Shown: positions 45,398 to 54,731, counted from the first letter of the stretch. The stretch is DNA of 64,000 nucleotides from Georgenia muralis (GCF_003814705.1 NZ_RKRA01000001.1:2418001-2482000); one strand, 5' to 3'. Notes: generated by a model from the sequence alone, not told the origin. Numbers and translations: made by a program.

Positions 45398-46726
45398 ATG
45401 AGGCGACGAGTTTCTGGTGCGGCGGCGATGGTGACGGTCGCGCTGACCCTCGCGGCGTGCGGCAGCTCCGGCGGCACCGAGACCGAGGCGGGCTCCGCCG
45501 AGAGCGGCACCGCGGAGGAGGGCCCGGCCTACGCCGGGGAGACGCTGGACGTCTGGATCATGGAGGGCACCAACCCCGACGGATCGGCCTTCTTCGAGGA
45601 GGTGGGCGCAGCCTTCGAGGAGCGCACGGGTGCCACGCTCAACGTCGAGTTCCAGCCGTGGGCGAGCGCGCACGACAAGTTCGTCACCTCCATCGCCGGC
45701 GGGACCGGACCGGACGTCGCCGAGGTGGGTACCACCTGGACCACGGAGTTCGCCGAGATCGGCGCGCTGGAGGACCTCAGCCCGCGGATCACCGAGGCGG
45801 GCCTGGACGGCGACCTGGTCGAGGGGCTCGTGGAGGCGGGCACCTACGACGGCGGCCTCTACGGGATGCCCTGGTACGCCGGGGTGCGCTCGATGATCTA
45901 CAACACCGAGATCTTCGATGCCGCCGGCATCGAGGAGCCGCCCCAGTCGTGGGAGGAGCTGGTCGCCGCGGTCGAGGCGATCAGGTCGAGCCAGCCCGAC
46001 GTCATCCCCTTCCCGATCCCCGGTGACAGCCAGTACGGCGCCTACCCGTGGATCTGGGGTGCCGGCGGCGAGATCGCCTCCCAGGAGGGGGACGCCTGGG
46101 CGTCCGAGATCAGCGCTCCCGAGGCAGTCGAGGGCCTGGACTTCTACACCGGCCTCGCGCTCGAGCACGACTCGTCGACGGCGGCCGCCACCACCTGGAA
46201 CGAGGCCGCGGTCCTCGAGGCCTTCATGCAGGGCGACGTCGGCATGGTCATCGCGGGCAGCTGGACGCCGGGCCGCATCGCCCAGGACGCCCCGGACCTC
46301 GTCGAGAAGGTCGCCGCGTTCCCGATCCCGGCGAAGGACGGCGGCGTGGCCGGCTCCTTCCTGGGCGGGTCCCACCTCGGGGTGTTCTCCGACGCGGAGA
46401 ACCCCGACCTCGCGTGGGAGTTCGTCGAGATGATGGGCACCGGCGAGTTCGCGCAGCAGTGGGCCGAGCAGTCCGGCTTCTTCCCGGGCCAGGCCAGTCT
46501 CATGGAGGAGATCGCCGCCACCGACGACCCCATGGTCGCGCCGTTCGCCCAGCAGATGCTCGAGGGCGGCCGGGCCATGCCGGTCACCCCGCTCTTCGGC
46601 CAGATCCAGGGCGCGAAGACGGTCGAGACGATGCTCCAGTCCATCCTCTCCGGCAGCGCCTCGGTGCAGGAGGCCGCCGAGACGGCCGCCGCGCAGATGG
46701 ACGAGACCTTCGCCGCCGCCGAGTGA
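45398..46726 (+). CDS. Sugar-binding lipoprotein of the wall-sugar importer
   Basis: 442 aa. Signal peptide with lipobox LTLAACGS, a Glu/Ser-rich linker, then a cluster B binding fold (LDVWIMEGTNPDGSAFFEEV, GTGPDVAEVGTTW, GLYGMPWYAGVRSMIYN, DVGMVIAGSWTPGRIA). It has the size and aromatic content of oligosaccharide-binding proteins. Being first in an operon with NagZ-, AnmK- and MurQ-type enzymes, it probably binds GlcNAc-MurNAc or GlcNAc-anhydroMurNAc fragments. ATG 45398 has AGGGAG seven nt upstream. Confidence 0.92.
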   Translation: MRRRVSGAAAMVTVALTLAACGSSGGTETEAGSAESGTAEEGPAYAGETLDVWIMEGTNPDGSAFFEEVGAAFEERTGATLNVEFQPWASAHDKFVTSIAGGTGPDVAEVGTTWTTEFAEIGALEDLSPRITEAGLDGDLVEGLVEAGTYDGGLYGMPWYAGVRSMIYNTEIFDAAGIEEPPQSWEELVAAVEAIRSSQPDVIPFPIPGDSQYGAYPWIWGAGGEIASQEGDAWASEISAPEAVEGLDFYTGLALEHDSSTAAATTWNEAAVLEAFMQGDVGMVIAGSWTPGRIAQDAPDLVEKVAAFPIPAKDGGVAGSFLGGSHLGVFSDAENPDLAWEFVEMMGTGEFAQQWAEQSGFFPGQASLMEEIAATDDPMVAPFAQQMLEGGRAMPVTPLFGQIQGAKTVETMLQSILSGSASVQEAAETAAAQMDETFAAAE

Positions 46727-47715
46727 TGATCGAGCAGGCCCCGTCCCGAGCGGCCGTCGCGCCGTCCGGGACGGGGCGCGCGGCGGGAGGCGGCGGCGCC
46801 GGGAGCAACGCGCGGCGCCGTCGCCGGCGCGCCACCGTGCGGGCGTGGCTGCTGCTCAGCCCGGCCCTGGTGCTCTTGGGCGTGCTGCTCCTCGTGCCCC
46901 TCGTCCGGGTCGTCCAGCTCTCCTTCCAGGACTACGGCCTGCGGGAGCTGGCCGCCGGCACGACCAACCCGGTCGGCTGGGCCAACTACGCCGAGATCCT
47001 CTCCTCGCCGTACCTGTGGCAGACCGTGCTCCCCAACACCGTGGGATTCGCGCTGGTGTGCGTCACCCTGACGGTGACCCTCGGCACGCTCGTCGCGCTG
47101 TTCCTCAACACCCTGAGCACGAGATGGCGGGTGCTGTGCTCGACGGCGATCATGGTCGCCTGGGCGGTCCCGGCCGTGACCGGCACCTACGTGCTGGTGT
47201 GGATCTTCGACCCGCTCAACGGGCTCGTCGCCAGCGTGCTGGCCGACGTGGGGCTCATCGAGGCGGGTACCGTCAACTGGTTCGCGCACCGGGTCCCCTT
47301 CTACGCCATCGCCACCCTCAACGTCGTCCACCACGGGTTCCCGTTCATCGCCATCACCGTCCTCGCGGGCCTCATGACGGTGCCCGTCGAGCTGTACGAG
47401 GCGGCCCGGATCGACGGAGCGGGAGCGTGGCGCCGGTTCTGGAACATCACGGTCCCGATGCTGCGGCCCGTCTTCGCCGTGGTCACCATCCTGTCGACGA
47501 TCTGGGACTTCAAGGTCTTCACCCAGATCTACCTCATGCCCGGTGGCAACGGCGGCAACCCCGACGTCTACAACCTCGGGGTGTGGAGCTACCTCCAGTC
47601 CTTCGCCCAGGGCAAGTACGGCATGGGCTCGGCGATCGCGGTCCTGCTGACGCTCATCCTGCTCGCCGTCACCGTCGTGTACACCCGCACCGTCTTCAAG
47701 GAGCAGGACCTGTGA
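46726..47715 (+). CDS. Sugar ABC transporter permease (MalF-like)
   Basis: 329 aa, six transmembrane helices after a Gly/Arg-rich cytoplasmic tail. The EAA loop is LYEAARIDGAGAWRRFWNIT. Its ATG shares one base with the binding-protein stop (TGATG). It forms the channel with the next permease. No ATPase is encoded in the operon. Confidence 0.93.
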   Translation: MIEQAPSRAAVAPSGTGRAAGGGGAGSNARRRRRRATVRAWLLLSPALVLLGVLLLVPLVRVVQLSFQDYGLRELAAGTTNPVGWANYAEILSSPYLWQTVLPNTVGFALVCVTLTVTLGTLVALFLNTLSTRWRVLCSTAIMVAWAVPAVTGTYVLVWIFDPLNGLVASVLADVGLIEAGTVNWFAHRVPFYAIATLNVVHHGFPFIAITVLAGLMTVPVELYEAARIDGAGAWRRFWNITVPMLRPVFAVVTILSTIWDFKVFTQIYLMPGGNGGNPDVYNLGVWSYLQSFAQGKYGMGSAIAVLLTLILLAVTVVYTRTVFKEQDL

Positions 47716-48539
47716 ACGGCCGCGCCCCTCTCGCCCGCGCCGGCCGCGCCGCCGGCATCGTCGCCCTGCTGGTGTTCTCGCTCTTCCCGGCGTACTGGAT
47801 GTTCACCACGGCCATCGACGCCGACGCCGCCACCCGGGGATCGTCGCTGTTCCCGGCGGACCTGACCTGGGCGCACTTCGACCGGGTCCTCGACCAGGGC
47901 GGGTTCGCCGTGTACATCCGCAACTCCGTGCTCGTAGCCACCGGCACGGTCCTCGTCTCGGCTCTCGTCGCGCTCCTCGCGGCGGTGGCGGTCGCACGAT
48001 TCGAGTTCTCGCTGCGCAAGGCGATGCTCGTCATGATCCTCGTGGTCCAGATGGTCCCGCTCGAGGCCCTGGTCATCCCGCTGTTCCTCCAGGCCCGCGA
48101 CCTCCAGATGCTCAACTCGCTCCTCGGGCTCGTCATCGTCTACCTCGCCTTCTCCCTGCCGTTCGCGGTGTGGACGCTGCGGGGTTTCGTCGCCGCGGTC
48201 CCCAAGGAGATCGAGGAGGCGGCCTACGTCGACGGCGCCTCGTGGGGCCGGATGTTCCGGTCGGTGCTGCTGCCCCTGGTGGCCCCCGGTCTCGTGGCGA
48301 CGAGCGTCTTCGCCTTCATCACGGCCTGGAACGAGTTCATCTTCGCCCTGACGTTCATGCAGGACTCCGACCGGTACACCGTGGCGATCGGCCTCCAGAA
48401 GTTCTTCGGCCAGAACACCGCCGACTGGGGCGCCGTCATGGCCGCCTCGACGCTCATCACGCTGCCCGTCGTCGTGTTCTTCACCCTGGTCCAGCGCAAC
48501 CTCTCCTCCGGACTCGCGGCCGGGGCGGTGAAGGGCTGA
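47712..48539 (+). CDS. Sugar ABC transporter permease (MalG-like)
   Basis: 275 aa, six transmembrane helices. The EAA loop is IEEAAYVDGASWGRMFRSVL and the end LSSGLAAGAVKG is typical of CUT1 permeases. GTG 47712 overlaps the upstream stop by four bases. It is the partner of the preceding permease. Confidence 0.93.
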   Translation: MNGRAPLARAGRAAGIVALLVFSLFPAYWMFTTAIDADAATRGSSLFPADLTWAHFDRVLDQGGFAVYIRNSVLVATGTVLVSALVALLAAVAVARFEFSLRKAMLVMILVVQMVPLEALVIPLFLQARDLQMLNSLLGLVIVYLAFSLPFAVWTLRGFVAAVPKEIEEAAYVDGASWGRMFRSVLLPLVAPGLVATSVFAFITAWNEFIFALTFMQDSDRYTVAIGLQKFFGQNTADWGAVMAASTLITLPVVVFFTLVQRNLSSGLAAGAVKG

Positions 48540-50047
48540 TGGGCATCACGACCCGGCACCCGGACCGGTCCGAGGTGAGACGGCTGGTCCTGGGCGTGCT
48601 CGCCCCCGGCTTCACGGGCAGCACCCCACCCACCTGGCTGCTCGAGGCGGTCCGCGACGGCCTCGCCGGCGTTGTCCTCTTCGCCGGCAACTCCCCGGAC
48701 GTGGTCACCACCCGTGCGCTGACCGACGCCCTGCGCGCGGCGGGGCCGGTGCTCGTCGCGATCGACGAGGAGGGCGGCGACGTCTCGCGTCTGCAGGCCC
48801 GGGACGGCTCGTCGCTGCCGGGCGCCGCGGCGCTGGGCGTCGTCGACGACCCCGACCTCACCCGCCGGACCGGCTCCGCGCTCGGGGAGCTCCTGCGGCT
48901 CGCCGGGGTGGACCTCGACCTCGCCCCGGTCCTCGACGTGGCGTCCGAGCCGCGCAACCCCGTCATCGGGGTGCGCTCCTTCGGTGCGGACCCCGACCTC
49001 GTCGGCCGCCACGGGGCCGCCCTGGTGGCGGGCCTGCACGCCGCGGGGGTCGCCGCGTGCGGCAAGCACCTACCGGGGCACGGTGCGACGACCGTGGACT
49101 CCCACGTCGGCCTGCCCGTCGTCGACGCGGACGTGGCGACCCTCGAACGACGCGACCTCCCGCCGTTCCACGCCGCCGTGCGAGCCGGTCTGGACGCGGT
49201 GATGACCGCACACGTCCGCGTCCCGGCCCTCGGCCCCGCGCCCGCGAGCCTGGAGCCGGCCGTCACCCGCCTCGCGCGCGCCCTCGGGGGCGGGTTCGAC
49301 GGCCCCGTCATCACCGACGCCCTCGACATGGGTGCCGTCGCCGACGACCCCGGCCTCGGCGAGGCCTGCGTGCGGGCGCTCGAGGCGGGGGCCGACCTGC
49401 TGTGCCTGGGCACCACGGTCGGGCGCGACGACCGCGCCATCCTGGAGACCGCGGTGAGCGCGCTCACCGACGCCGTCGTCGCGGGCCGGCTCGAGCCCGA
49501 CCGGCTCACGACCTCCGCTTCCCGTCACGCCCGGCTGCGCCGGCGGTCCGCAGCCGAGGCACCCGCGAGCGTGCCGGCCACTGCCGACGGGGAGCAGCTG
49601 CGCCGCGCGGTCGCCGACGCGGAGGCCGCCCTCGCCGTCGTCGGCGCGGAGACCGCCCGCCGGGCGGTGGCCGTCCGGGGGCAGGTGCGGCGCAGCGGCG
49701 TGCCGGTGCTGCTGGACCTGCGACGCCGCCTCAACCACGCGGCCGGCCGCACCTCCCCGGCCCTCGCCACCGAGCTCGCCCGCCGCCGCCCCGGCACACT
49801 CGTCGTGCTGCGCGGTGAGGACGTCCCCGCCGACCCCGACCGCCCGCTCGTCGTCCTCACCCGTGAGCCGCTCGCCGACGCGGACGAGGGCCGGAGCCTC
49901 GCGGCGGTCCTGGCCGCGCGTCCCGATACCGTGGTCATCCACGGCGGCACCGCACCGGCGGCGCCGGACGCCGAGCACCTGGTGCTGGCCCACGGTGTCG
50001 GCCGGGCCAACGCCGAGGCCGCCCTCGACCTGGTGGTGGGGCCGTGA
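48539..50047 (+). CDS. nagZ: GH3 beta-N-acetylhexosaminidase (NagZ type)
   Basis: 502 aa. The NagZ-specific loop GKHLPGHGATTVDSHVGLPV supplies the His/Asp acid-base dyad, and VITDALDMGAV holds the nucleophile Asp. The (beta/alpha)8 domain (1-330) is followed by an alpha/beta domain with an unclear role (340-500), longer than Gram-negative NagZ and like Gram-positive forms. There is no signal peptide, so it should split imported GlcNAc-MurNAc or GlcNAc-anhydroMurNAc in the cytoplasm. ATG overlaps the permease stop (TGATG). Confidence 0.9.
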   Translation: MGITTRHPDRSEVRRLVLGVLAPGFTGSTPPTWLLEAVRDGLAGVVLFAGNSPDVVTTRALTDALRAAGPVLVAIDEEGGDVSRLQARDGSSLPGAAALGVVDDPDLTRRTGSALGELLRLAGVDLDLAPVLDVASEPRNPVIGVRSFGADPDLVGRHGAALVAGLHAAGVAACGKHLPGHGATTVDSHVGLPVVDADVATLERRDLPPFHAAVRAGLDAVMTAHVRVPALGPAPASLEPAVTRLARALGGGFDGPVITDALDMGAVADDPGLGEACVRALEAGADLLCLGTTVGRDDRAILETAVSALTDAVVAGRLEPDRLTTSASRHARLRRRSAAEAPASVPATADGEQLRRAVADAEAALAVVGAETARRAVAVRGQVRRSGVPVLLDLRRRLNHAAGRTSPALATELARRRPGTLVVLRGEDVPADPDRPLVVLTREPLADADEGRSLAAVLAARPDTVVIHGGTAPAAPDAEHLVLAHGVGRANAEAALDLVVGP

Positions 50048-51213
50048 GGGTGCTCGCCCTTTCCTCCGGGACGTCCGTGGACGCCATCGACGTCGCCCTC
50101 GCCGACCTGACCGACGCCGAGGGGACCCTGATCATGCGTCCGCTCGGCCATGCCGAGGTCCCCTGGCCCGAGGAGCTGCGCAAGCGGATCGTCGCCGCGC
50201 TGCCGCCCGCGCTGCCGGGCGCGGGGGAGTGGTGCGCGCTCGACACCCTCGTCGGCCAGGCCTTCGGTGACGCCGCGGCAGCGGCGTCGGAGAGCCTCGG
50301 GCCCGCCGAGCTCGTCGTCTCGCACGGGCAGACCCTCTTCCACTGGGTGCGTGACGGCCGCGCCCGGGGCACGCTCCAGGTGGGTGCACCGGCGTGGATC
50401 CACGCCCGCTGCGGTCTCCCCGTCGTCCACGACCTGCGCACCGCGGACATCGCCGCGGGCGGCCACGGCGCGCCGCTGGTCAGCCTCCTCGACCAGCTCT
50501 GGCTCGGCGGCACCGCCACCGCCGCGCTCAACGTCGGCGGGATCGCGAACGTCACCCTGCTCGGCGGCGCCGACGTCGTCACCGGCGACACCGGACCCGG
50601 CAACTGCCTGATCGACGCCGCTGCGCGGGCGTTCGACGGCCGGCCCTACGACGCGGGCGGCGAGCTCGCCGCAACCGGCACGGTCGATCGGCGCGCGCTG
50701 GACCTGCTGCTCACGGACCCGTTCTACGCCCAGCCACTGCCCCGGAGCACCGGGCGGGAGCACTTCCACGCCGGCTACGTCGCCGAGCGCCTGGCCGCGC
50801 TGCCCGACTCGCCGACGGGGCCCGACCTCCTCGCGACCCTCACCGAGCTCACCGCCCGCACGATCGCCGCGCAGGTCCGCGGCGTGGCGCGGGTCGTGGT
50901 CTCGGGTGGCGGCGCCCACAACCGCGTCCTCATGAGCCGCCTCCGCGAGCTCCTGCCGGGGGTGGTCACCGCCACCTCGCTCGGTCTGGACGGCGACGCC
51001 AAGGAGGCCTACCTCTTCGCCGTCCTCGGCTACCTCGCGGTGCGGGGCCTGCCCGGGACAGCGCCGCGCCGGCTCGACCGGCCCGACGGTCCCCGGTGCA
51101 CCGGGGCCGCGCGGCCCGTGGTCCTGGGGTCCCTGACCCCGCCCGCCCCAGCACCGTGCGAGCCGGCGACCGTGCCCGTCTCGCGCCTGCAGATCCTCGA
51201 GGAGCAGCCATGA
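50044..51213 (+). CDS. anmK: Anhydro-N-acetylmuramic acid kinase
   Basis: 389 aa. Opens 1,6-anhydro-MurNAc and phosphorylates it to MurNAc-6-P. VLALSSGTSVDAIDVAL is the ATP-binding start; most relatives have GTSxDGxD, so Ala replaces Gly here. VVSHGQTLFHW, LNVGGIANVTLL, GDTGPGNCLIDAAA and VVSGGGAHNRVLM are the other conserved blocks. GTG 50044 overlaps the nagZ stop. Its presence implies that lytic-transglycosylase products are used. Confidence 0.93.
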   Translation: MRVLALSSGTSVDAIDVALADLTDAEGTLIMRPLGHAEVPWPEELRKRIVAALPPALPGAGEWCALDTLVGQAFGDAAAAASESLGPAELVVSHGQTLFHWVRDGRARGTLQVGAPAWIHARCGLPVVHDLRTADIAAGGHGAPLVSLLDQLWLGGTATAALNVGGIANVTLLGGADVVTGDTGPGNCLIDAAARAFDGRPYDAGGELAATGTVDRRALDLLLTDPFYAQPLPRSTGREHFHAGYVAERLAALPDSPTGPDLLATLTELTARTIAAQVRGVARVVVSGGGAHNRVLMSRLRELLPGVVTATSLGLDGDAKEAYLFAVLGYLAVRGLPGTAPRRLDRPDGPRCTGAARPVVLGSLTPPAPAPCEPATVPVSRLQILEEQP

Positions 51214-52172
51214 CCCGGTCCGGAAGCGACTGGCGGGACGTGCTCAGCCTGCGCTCGCCCACCGAGGAGCGCAACCCGCGCACCGCGATGATCGACCAGC
51301 TCCCGACGCGTGAGGTCGTGTCGCTCGTGCTCGCCGAGGACCGTGCGGTCCTCACGGCCGTGGAGGCGGCCGCCGAGCAGGTGGGCGCGCTCGCCGAGGC
51401 CGGCGTGGCGGCGGTGCGGCGCGGTGGTCGGATCCACTACGTCGGGTCCGGGACCTCGGGACGCCTCGGCGTGCTGGACGCCGTCGAGCTGCGGCCCACC
51501 TACGACGTCGGGGAGGAGACCGTCCTCCCGCACCTCGCCGGCGGCCCGAGCGCGATGACCCGCGCGGTGGAGGGGGCCGAGGACGACGTCGACGCCGGCC
51601 GGGCGGTCACCGCGGAGGTCGCGGCCGGCGACCTCGTCGTCGGCCTCAGCGCCAGTGGCCGCACCCCCTTCGTGGCCGGGGCCCTCGCGGCCGCCCGCGA
51701 GCTCGGCGCGGTCACAGCGCTGGTCTCGACGAACCCCGCGGCACCCCTGGCTGCCGGGGTCGACATCGCGGTGCTCCTGGACACCGGGCCCGAGGTCGTC
51801 ACCGGCTCGACGCGGATGAAGGCCGCGACGGCGCAGAAGCTCGTCCTCAACGCCTTCTCGACCGCCGTGATGGTGCGTCTCGGGAAGACCTACTCCAACC
51901 TCATGATCGAGGTGCTGCCCACAAACGACAAGCTCAGGGCCAGGACGGTCCGGATGCTCGTCCAGGCCACCGGTGCCCCACCGGACAGGTGTGCCGAGGT
52001 CCTGGAGGAGGCCCGCGGCCGGGTGCGGACCGCGCTCGTCGCCCTGCTGGCGGGCTGCTCGGCCGACGAGGCCGCGCGCGCCGTCGAGGCCCATCCGCCG
52101 GACGCGGACCGGTCCGGCGATCCCGCCGGCGTCCGCGCCGCCGTCGCGGCACTCGGGGTGGTGGCCCGGTGA
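51210..52172 (+). CDS. murQ: N-acetylmuramic acid 6-phosphate etherase
   Basis: 320 aa. Removes D-lactate from MurNAc-6-P to give GlcNAc-6-P. N-terminal TEERNPRTAMIDQLPTREVV and the SIS-domain blocks IHYVGSGTSGRLGVLDAVEL and VVGLSASGRTPFVAGAL are characteristic. TGSTRMKAATAQKLVLNAFS and TYSNLMIEV complete the family set. The catalytic Glu lies in the VLDAVELRPT region. ATG 51210 overlaps the anmK stop (ATGA). Confidence 0.96.
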   Translation: MTRSGSDWRDVLSLRSPTEERNPRTAMIDQLPTREVVSLVLAEDRAVLTAVEAAAEQVGALAEAGVAAVRRGGRIHYVGSGTSGRLGVLDAVELRPTYDVGEETVLPHLAGGPSAMTRAVEGAEDDVDAGRAVTAEVAAGDLVVGLSASGRTPFVAGALAAARELGAVTALVSTNPAAPLAAGVDIAVLLDTGPEVVTGSTRMKAATAQKLVLNAFSTAVMVRLGKTYSNLMIEVLPTNDKLRARTVRMLVQATGAPPDRCAEVLEEARGRVRTALVALLAGCSADEAARAVEAHPPDADRSGDPAGVRAAVAALGVVAR

Positions 52173-53080
52173 GCGCACCGCTGACCGTACGCCTGCGGGG
52201 CCTGCTGCCCCAGCTCCAGCCCTCCACGAGGCGGGTGGCCGAGCTCGTCCTGCACGACCCCGAGCGGGCGGCCGGCCTCACCATCACCCAGCTGGCCGAG
52301 GAGGGCCGGACCTCGCAGTCGACCATCGTGCGCCTGTGCCAGGAGGCGGGCCTCGACGGGTACCGGCAGTTCCGGATGGAGCTCGTCGCGGAGCTCGGCC
52401 GTTCCGAGGGCGGGCCGGCGGCGGTGGCCGGGGACATTGCCGAGGGGGACGACCTCGCCTCGGTCGTGGCCAAGATCGCCTTCGCCGACGCGCGCGCGGT
52501 CGAGGACACCGCCCGGGCGCTGTCGGTGCCGGCGCTCGAGGCGGTCGCCGAGGCGGTCGTCCGCGCCGGCCGCACCGACGTCTACGGGGTGGGCGCGTCC
52601 GGGATCGTCGCGGCGGACCTGCAGCAGAAGCTCCACCGGATCGGCCAGGTGGCCTTCTCCTTCACCGACGCCCACCTCGCGCTCACCTCGGCGGCGCTGC
52701 TCGGCCCCGGCGACGTCGCGATCGGGGTGTCCCACAGCGGCATGACCATCGACACCGTCGACGCGCTGTCCATCGCCCGGCGCAACGGCGCCACGACCGT
52801 GGCGATCACCAACGCCCCCCGCTCCCGCATCGCCGCCGACGCCGACCACGTCCTGCTGACCGCGGCGCGGGAGACCACGTTCAGGTCGGGTGCGACCGCC
52901 TCCCGGCTCGCGCAGCTGACGGTCGTCGACTGCGTGTTCGTGGCGGTGGCTCAACGCACCTACGACGCGAGCCGCCGCGCGCTGGAGGTCACCCGCGAGG
53001 CCGTGCGTGACCGCAGCCTCGCCGCCCGGGGACGCGGCCCGAACGGGTCACGCCCCGCACCAGGAGAGGAGGCCGGCTGA
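52169..53080 (+). CDS. RpiR-family transcriptional regulator with SIS domain (MurR-like)
   Basis: 303 aa. N-terminal helix-turn-helix (about 20-75: RRVAELVLHDPERAAGLTIT, TSQSTIVRLCQEAGLDGYR) and a sugar-phosphate SIS domain (about 115-255: VYGVGASGIVAADLQQKL, GVSHSGMTIDTVDAL). The position directly after murQ, overlapping by GTGA, suggests it senses MurNAc-6-P or GlcNAc-6-P and controls this operon, as E. coli MurR does. Candidate operators are at 45285-45325. Confidence 0.9.
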   Translation: MSAPLTVRLRGLLPQLQPSTRRVAELVLHDPERAAGLTITQLAEEGRTSQSTIVRLCQEAGLDGYRQFRMELVAELGRSEGGPAAVAGDIAEGDDLASVVAKIAFADARAVEDTARALSVPALEAVAEAVVRAGRTDVYGVGASGIVAADLQQKLHRIGQVAFSFTDAHLALTSAALLGPGDVAIGVSHSGMTIDTVDALSIARRNGATTVAITNAPRSRIAADADHVLLTAARETTFRSGATASRLAQLTVVDCVFVAVAQRTYDASRRALEVTREAVRDRSLAARGRGPNGSRPAPGEEAG

Positions 53081-53161
53081 GGGGGATCAGACCCCCGGGC
53101 CCCGTCGCCCGACGACGCGCGACGGCGCCACGCACACGAGACGAGAAGAAGGAGCAAGACG

Positions 53162-54724
53162 ATGAGACGACCGACCGCGAGGACGATCGCCGCACTGGGG
53201 GGTTTTGCACTCCTGCCCGCACTCGCCGCGGCACCCGCCGTGGCCGAGACCACGCAGCCTGAGGCTGCCGGCGCCACGGAGCAGTGGCGCGGCTACTGGG
53301 TCGACGCCTTCAACGAGGGCATCTACGACGCCGACCAGGTCAGCGGGCTGGTCACCGAGGCTCAGGACCTCGGGGCCAACGCGCTCGTGGTCCAGGTGGG
53401 CCGGCGGTTCGACTGCTTCTGCAACGAGGCCCTCTACCCGCGTACCGACGCCAGGATCGACCCCGCGCCGTACGACCCGCTCGCCGAGGTCGTCGAGCAG
53501 GCGCACGCCGCGGGCATCGAGGTCCACGCGTGGGTCAACGCCACGACCCTGTGGAACTCGGCCACCGCGCCGACGTCACCGGAGCACGCGTTCAACGCCC
53601 ACGGCCTCGACGCCGAGGGCGGGGACCGCTGGCTGAACAAGCGCGTCGACGGCGCCGAGAAGATCGGCAACAACACCTTCATCGACCCGGCGAACCCCGC
53701 CGCGGTGGACTACGTCGTCGACGCGGTCACCTCGATCACCGCGAACTACGACGTCGACGGCGTCAACCTCGACTACATCCGCTACCCCGACTACAACGGA
53801 GGCGAGTTCGTCAACGACTGGGGCTACTCCGAGGTCTCGCTCGCCCGGTTCGCCGAGGAGACCGGCACCACCGAGGTCCCCGCGCCCGACGACGCCGCGT
53901 TCAGCGACTGGCGTCGCGACCAGGTGTCCAACCTCGTCCGGAAGATCTTCGTGAACATGTACGAGGTGGACCCGAGCGACCGGTTGAGCATCAACGGCAT
54001 CACCTACGCCTACGGCCCGCAGACGTACGGCGGCTGGGAGGGCACCCGGCCCTACACCAACGTCATGCAGGACTGGCGCGGCTGGCTCGACGAGGGCATC
54101 GTCGACACCGTCACCGCGATGAACTACAAGCGGAATTGGAACCCGGACCAGGCGAAGATGTTCACCGAGTGGAACGAGGCGCTGGCCGAGTACCGGGCGG
54201 ACCGGCACGTCGTCTCCGGGCCCGCGCTGTACCTCAACGGCATCGAGGACTCCGTCGCGCAGGCGCAGGAAGTGGTCGATCTCGGGCTCGACGGGTGGAT
54301 GGGCTACTCCTACGCCAACCCCACCATGGCCGCCACCGCCTCGGGCGACCTGGCGTTCAAGGACGCCCAGCGGGCCGCGCTCGTCGACGCCCTGCGCGCG
54401 GACGTGCTCGCGGAGGACGTCGTCGTGCCGGAGATGACCTGGAAAACCCAGCCCACCACCGGCACCGTGTCGGGTTCCGTGGCGCTGCGTGACGGCACGG
54501 TGGCGGACCAGGTCGACGTCGTCCTGCACCCGGTCGCCGGACCCGGCGAGGTGGTCCGGGTGCGCACCGACGGCACCGGCTGGTTCGGTGCGGTCGATCT
54601 CGCCCCCGGGCGCTACCGCGTCCAGGTCGTCGAGGAGGGTGCCGAGGGCACCGCGTCGACCTTCGTGCAGGTGGAGGCCGGCACGGTCAGCGAGGTGTCG
54701 GTACGGGCGGACACCCTGGGCTGA
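53162..54724 (+). CDS. Secreted GHL10 family glycosidase (DigH-like)
   Basis: 520 aa. Sec signal peptide (1-28). The glycosyl-hydrolase-like 10 barrel spans about 40-410: QWRGYWVDAFNEGIYDADQV, ALVVQVGRRFDCFCNEALYP, VDGVNLDYIRYPDYN with the conserved catalytic-site Asp, and VTAMNYKRNW. A C-terminal beta-sandwich (about 430-518: GTVSGSVALRDGTV, YRVQVVEEG) resembles carboxypeptidase-regulatory-like modules. E. coli DigH, of the same family, cuts stem-peptide-free peptidoglycan glycan. Its own ribosome site is AGAAGGAG. It ends the salvage island and a terminator follows. Confidence 0.85.
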   Translation: MRRPTARTIAALGGFALLPALAAAPAVAETTQPEAAGATEQWRGYWVDAFNEGIYDADQVSGLVTEAQDLGANALVVQVGRRFDCFCNEALYPRTDARIDPAPYDPLAEVVEQAHAAGIEVHAWVNATTLWNSATAPTSPEHAFNAHGLDAEGGDRWLNKRVDGAEKIGNNTFIDPANPAAVDYVVDAVTSITANYDVDGVNLDYIRYPDYNGGEFVNDWGYSEVSLARFAEETGTTEVPAPDDAAFSDWRRDQVSNLVRKIFVNMYEVDPSDRLSINGITYAYGPQTYGGWEGTRPYTNVMQDWRGWLDEGIVDTVTAMNYKRNWNPDQAKMFTEWNEALAEYRADRHVVSGPALYLNGIEDSVAQAQEVVDLGLDGWMGYSYANPTMAATASGDLAFKDAQRAALVDALRADVLAEDVVVPEMTWKTQPTTGTVSGSVALRDGTVADQVDVVLHPVAGPGEVVRVRTDGTGWFGAVDLAPGRYRVQVVEEGAEGTASTFVQVEAGTVSEVSVRADTLG

Positions 54725-54731
54725 CCCGCAA

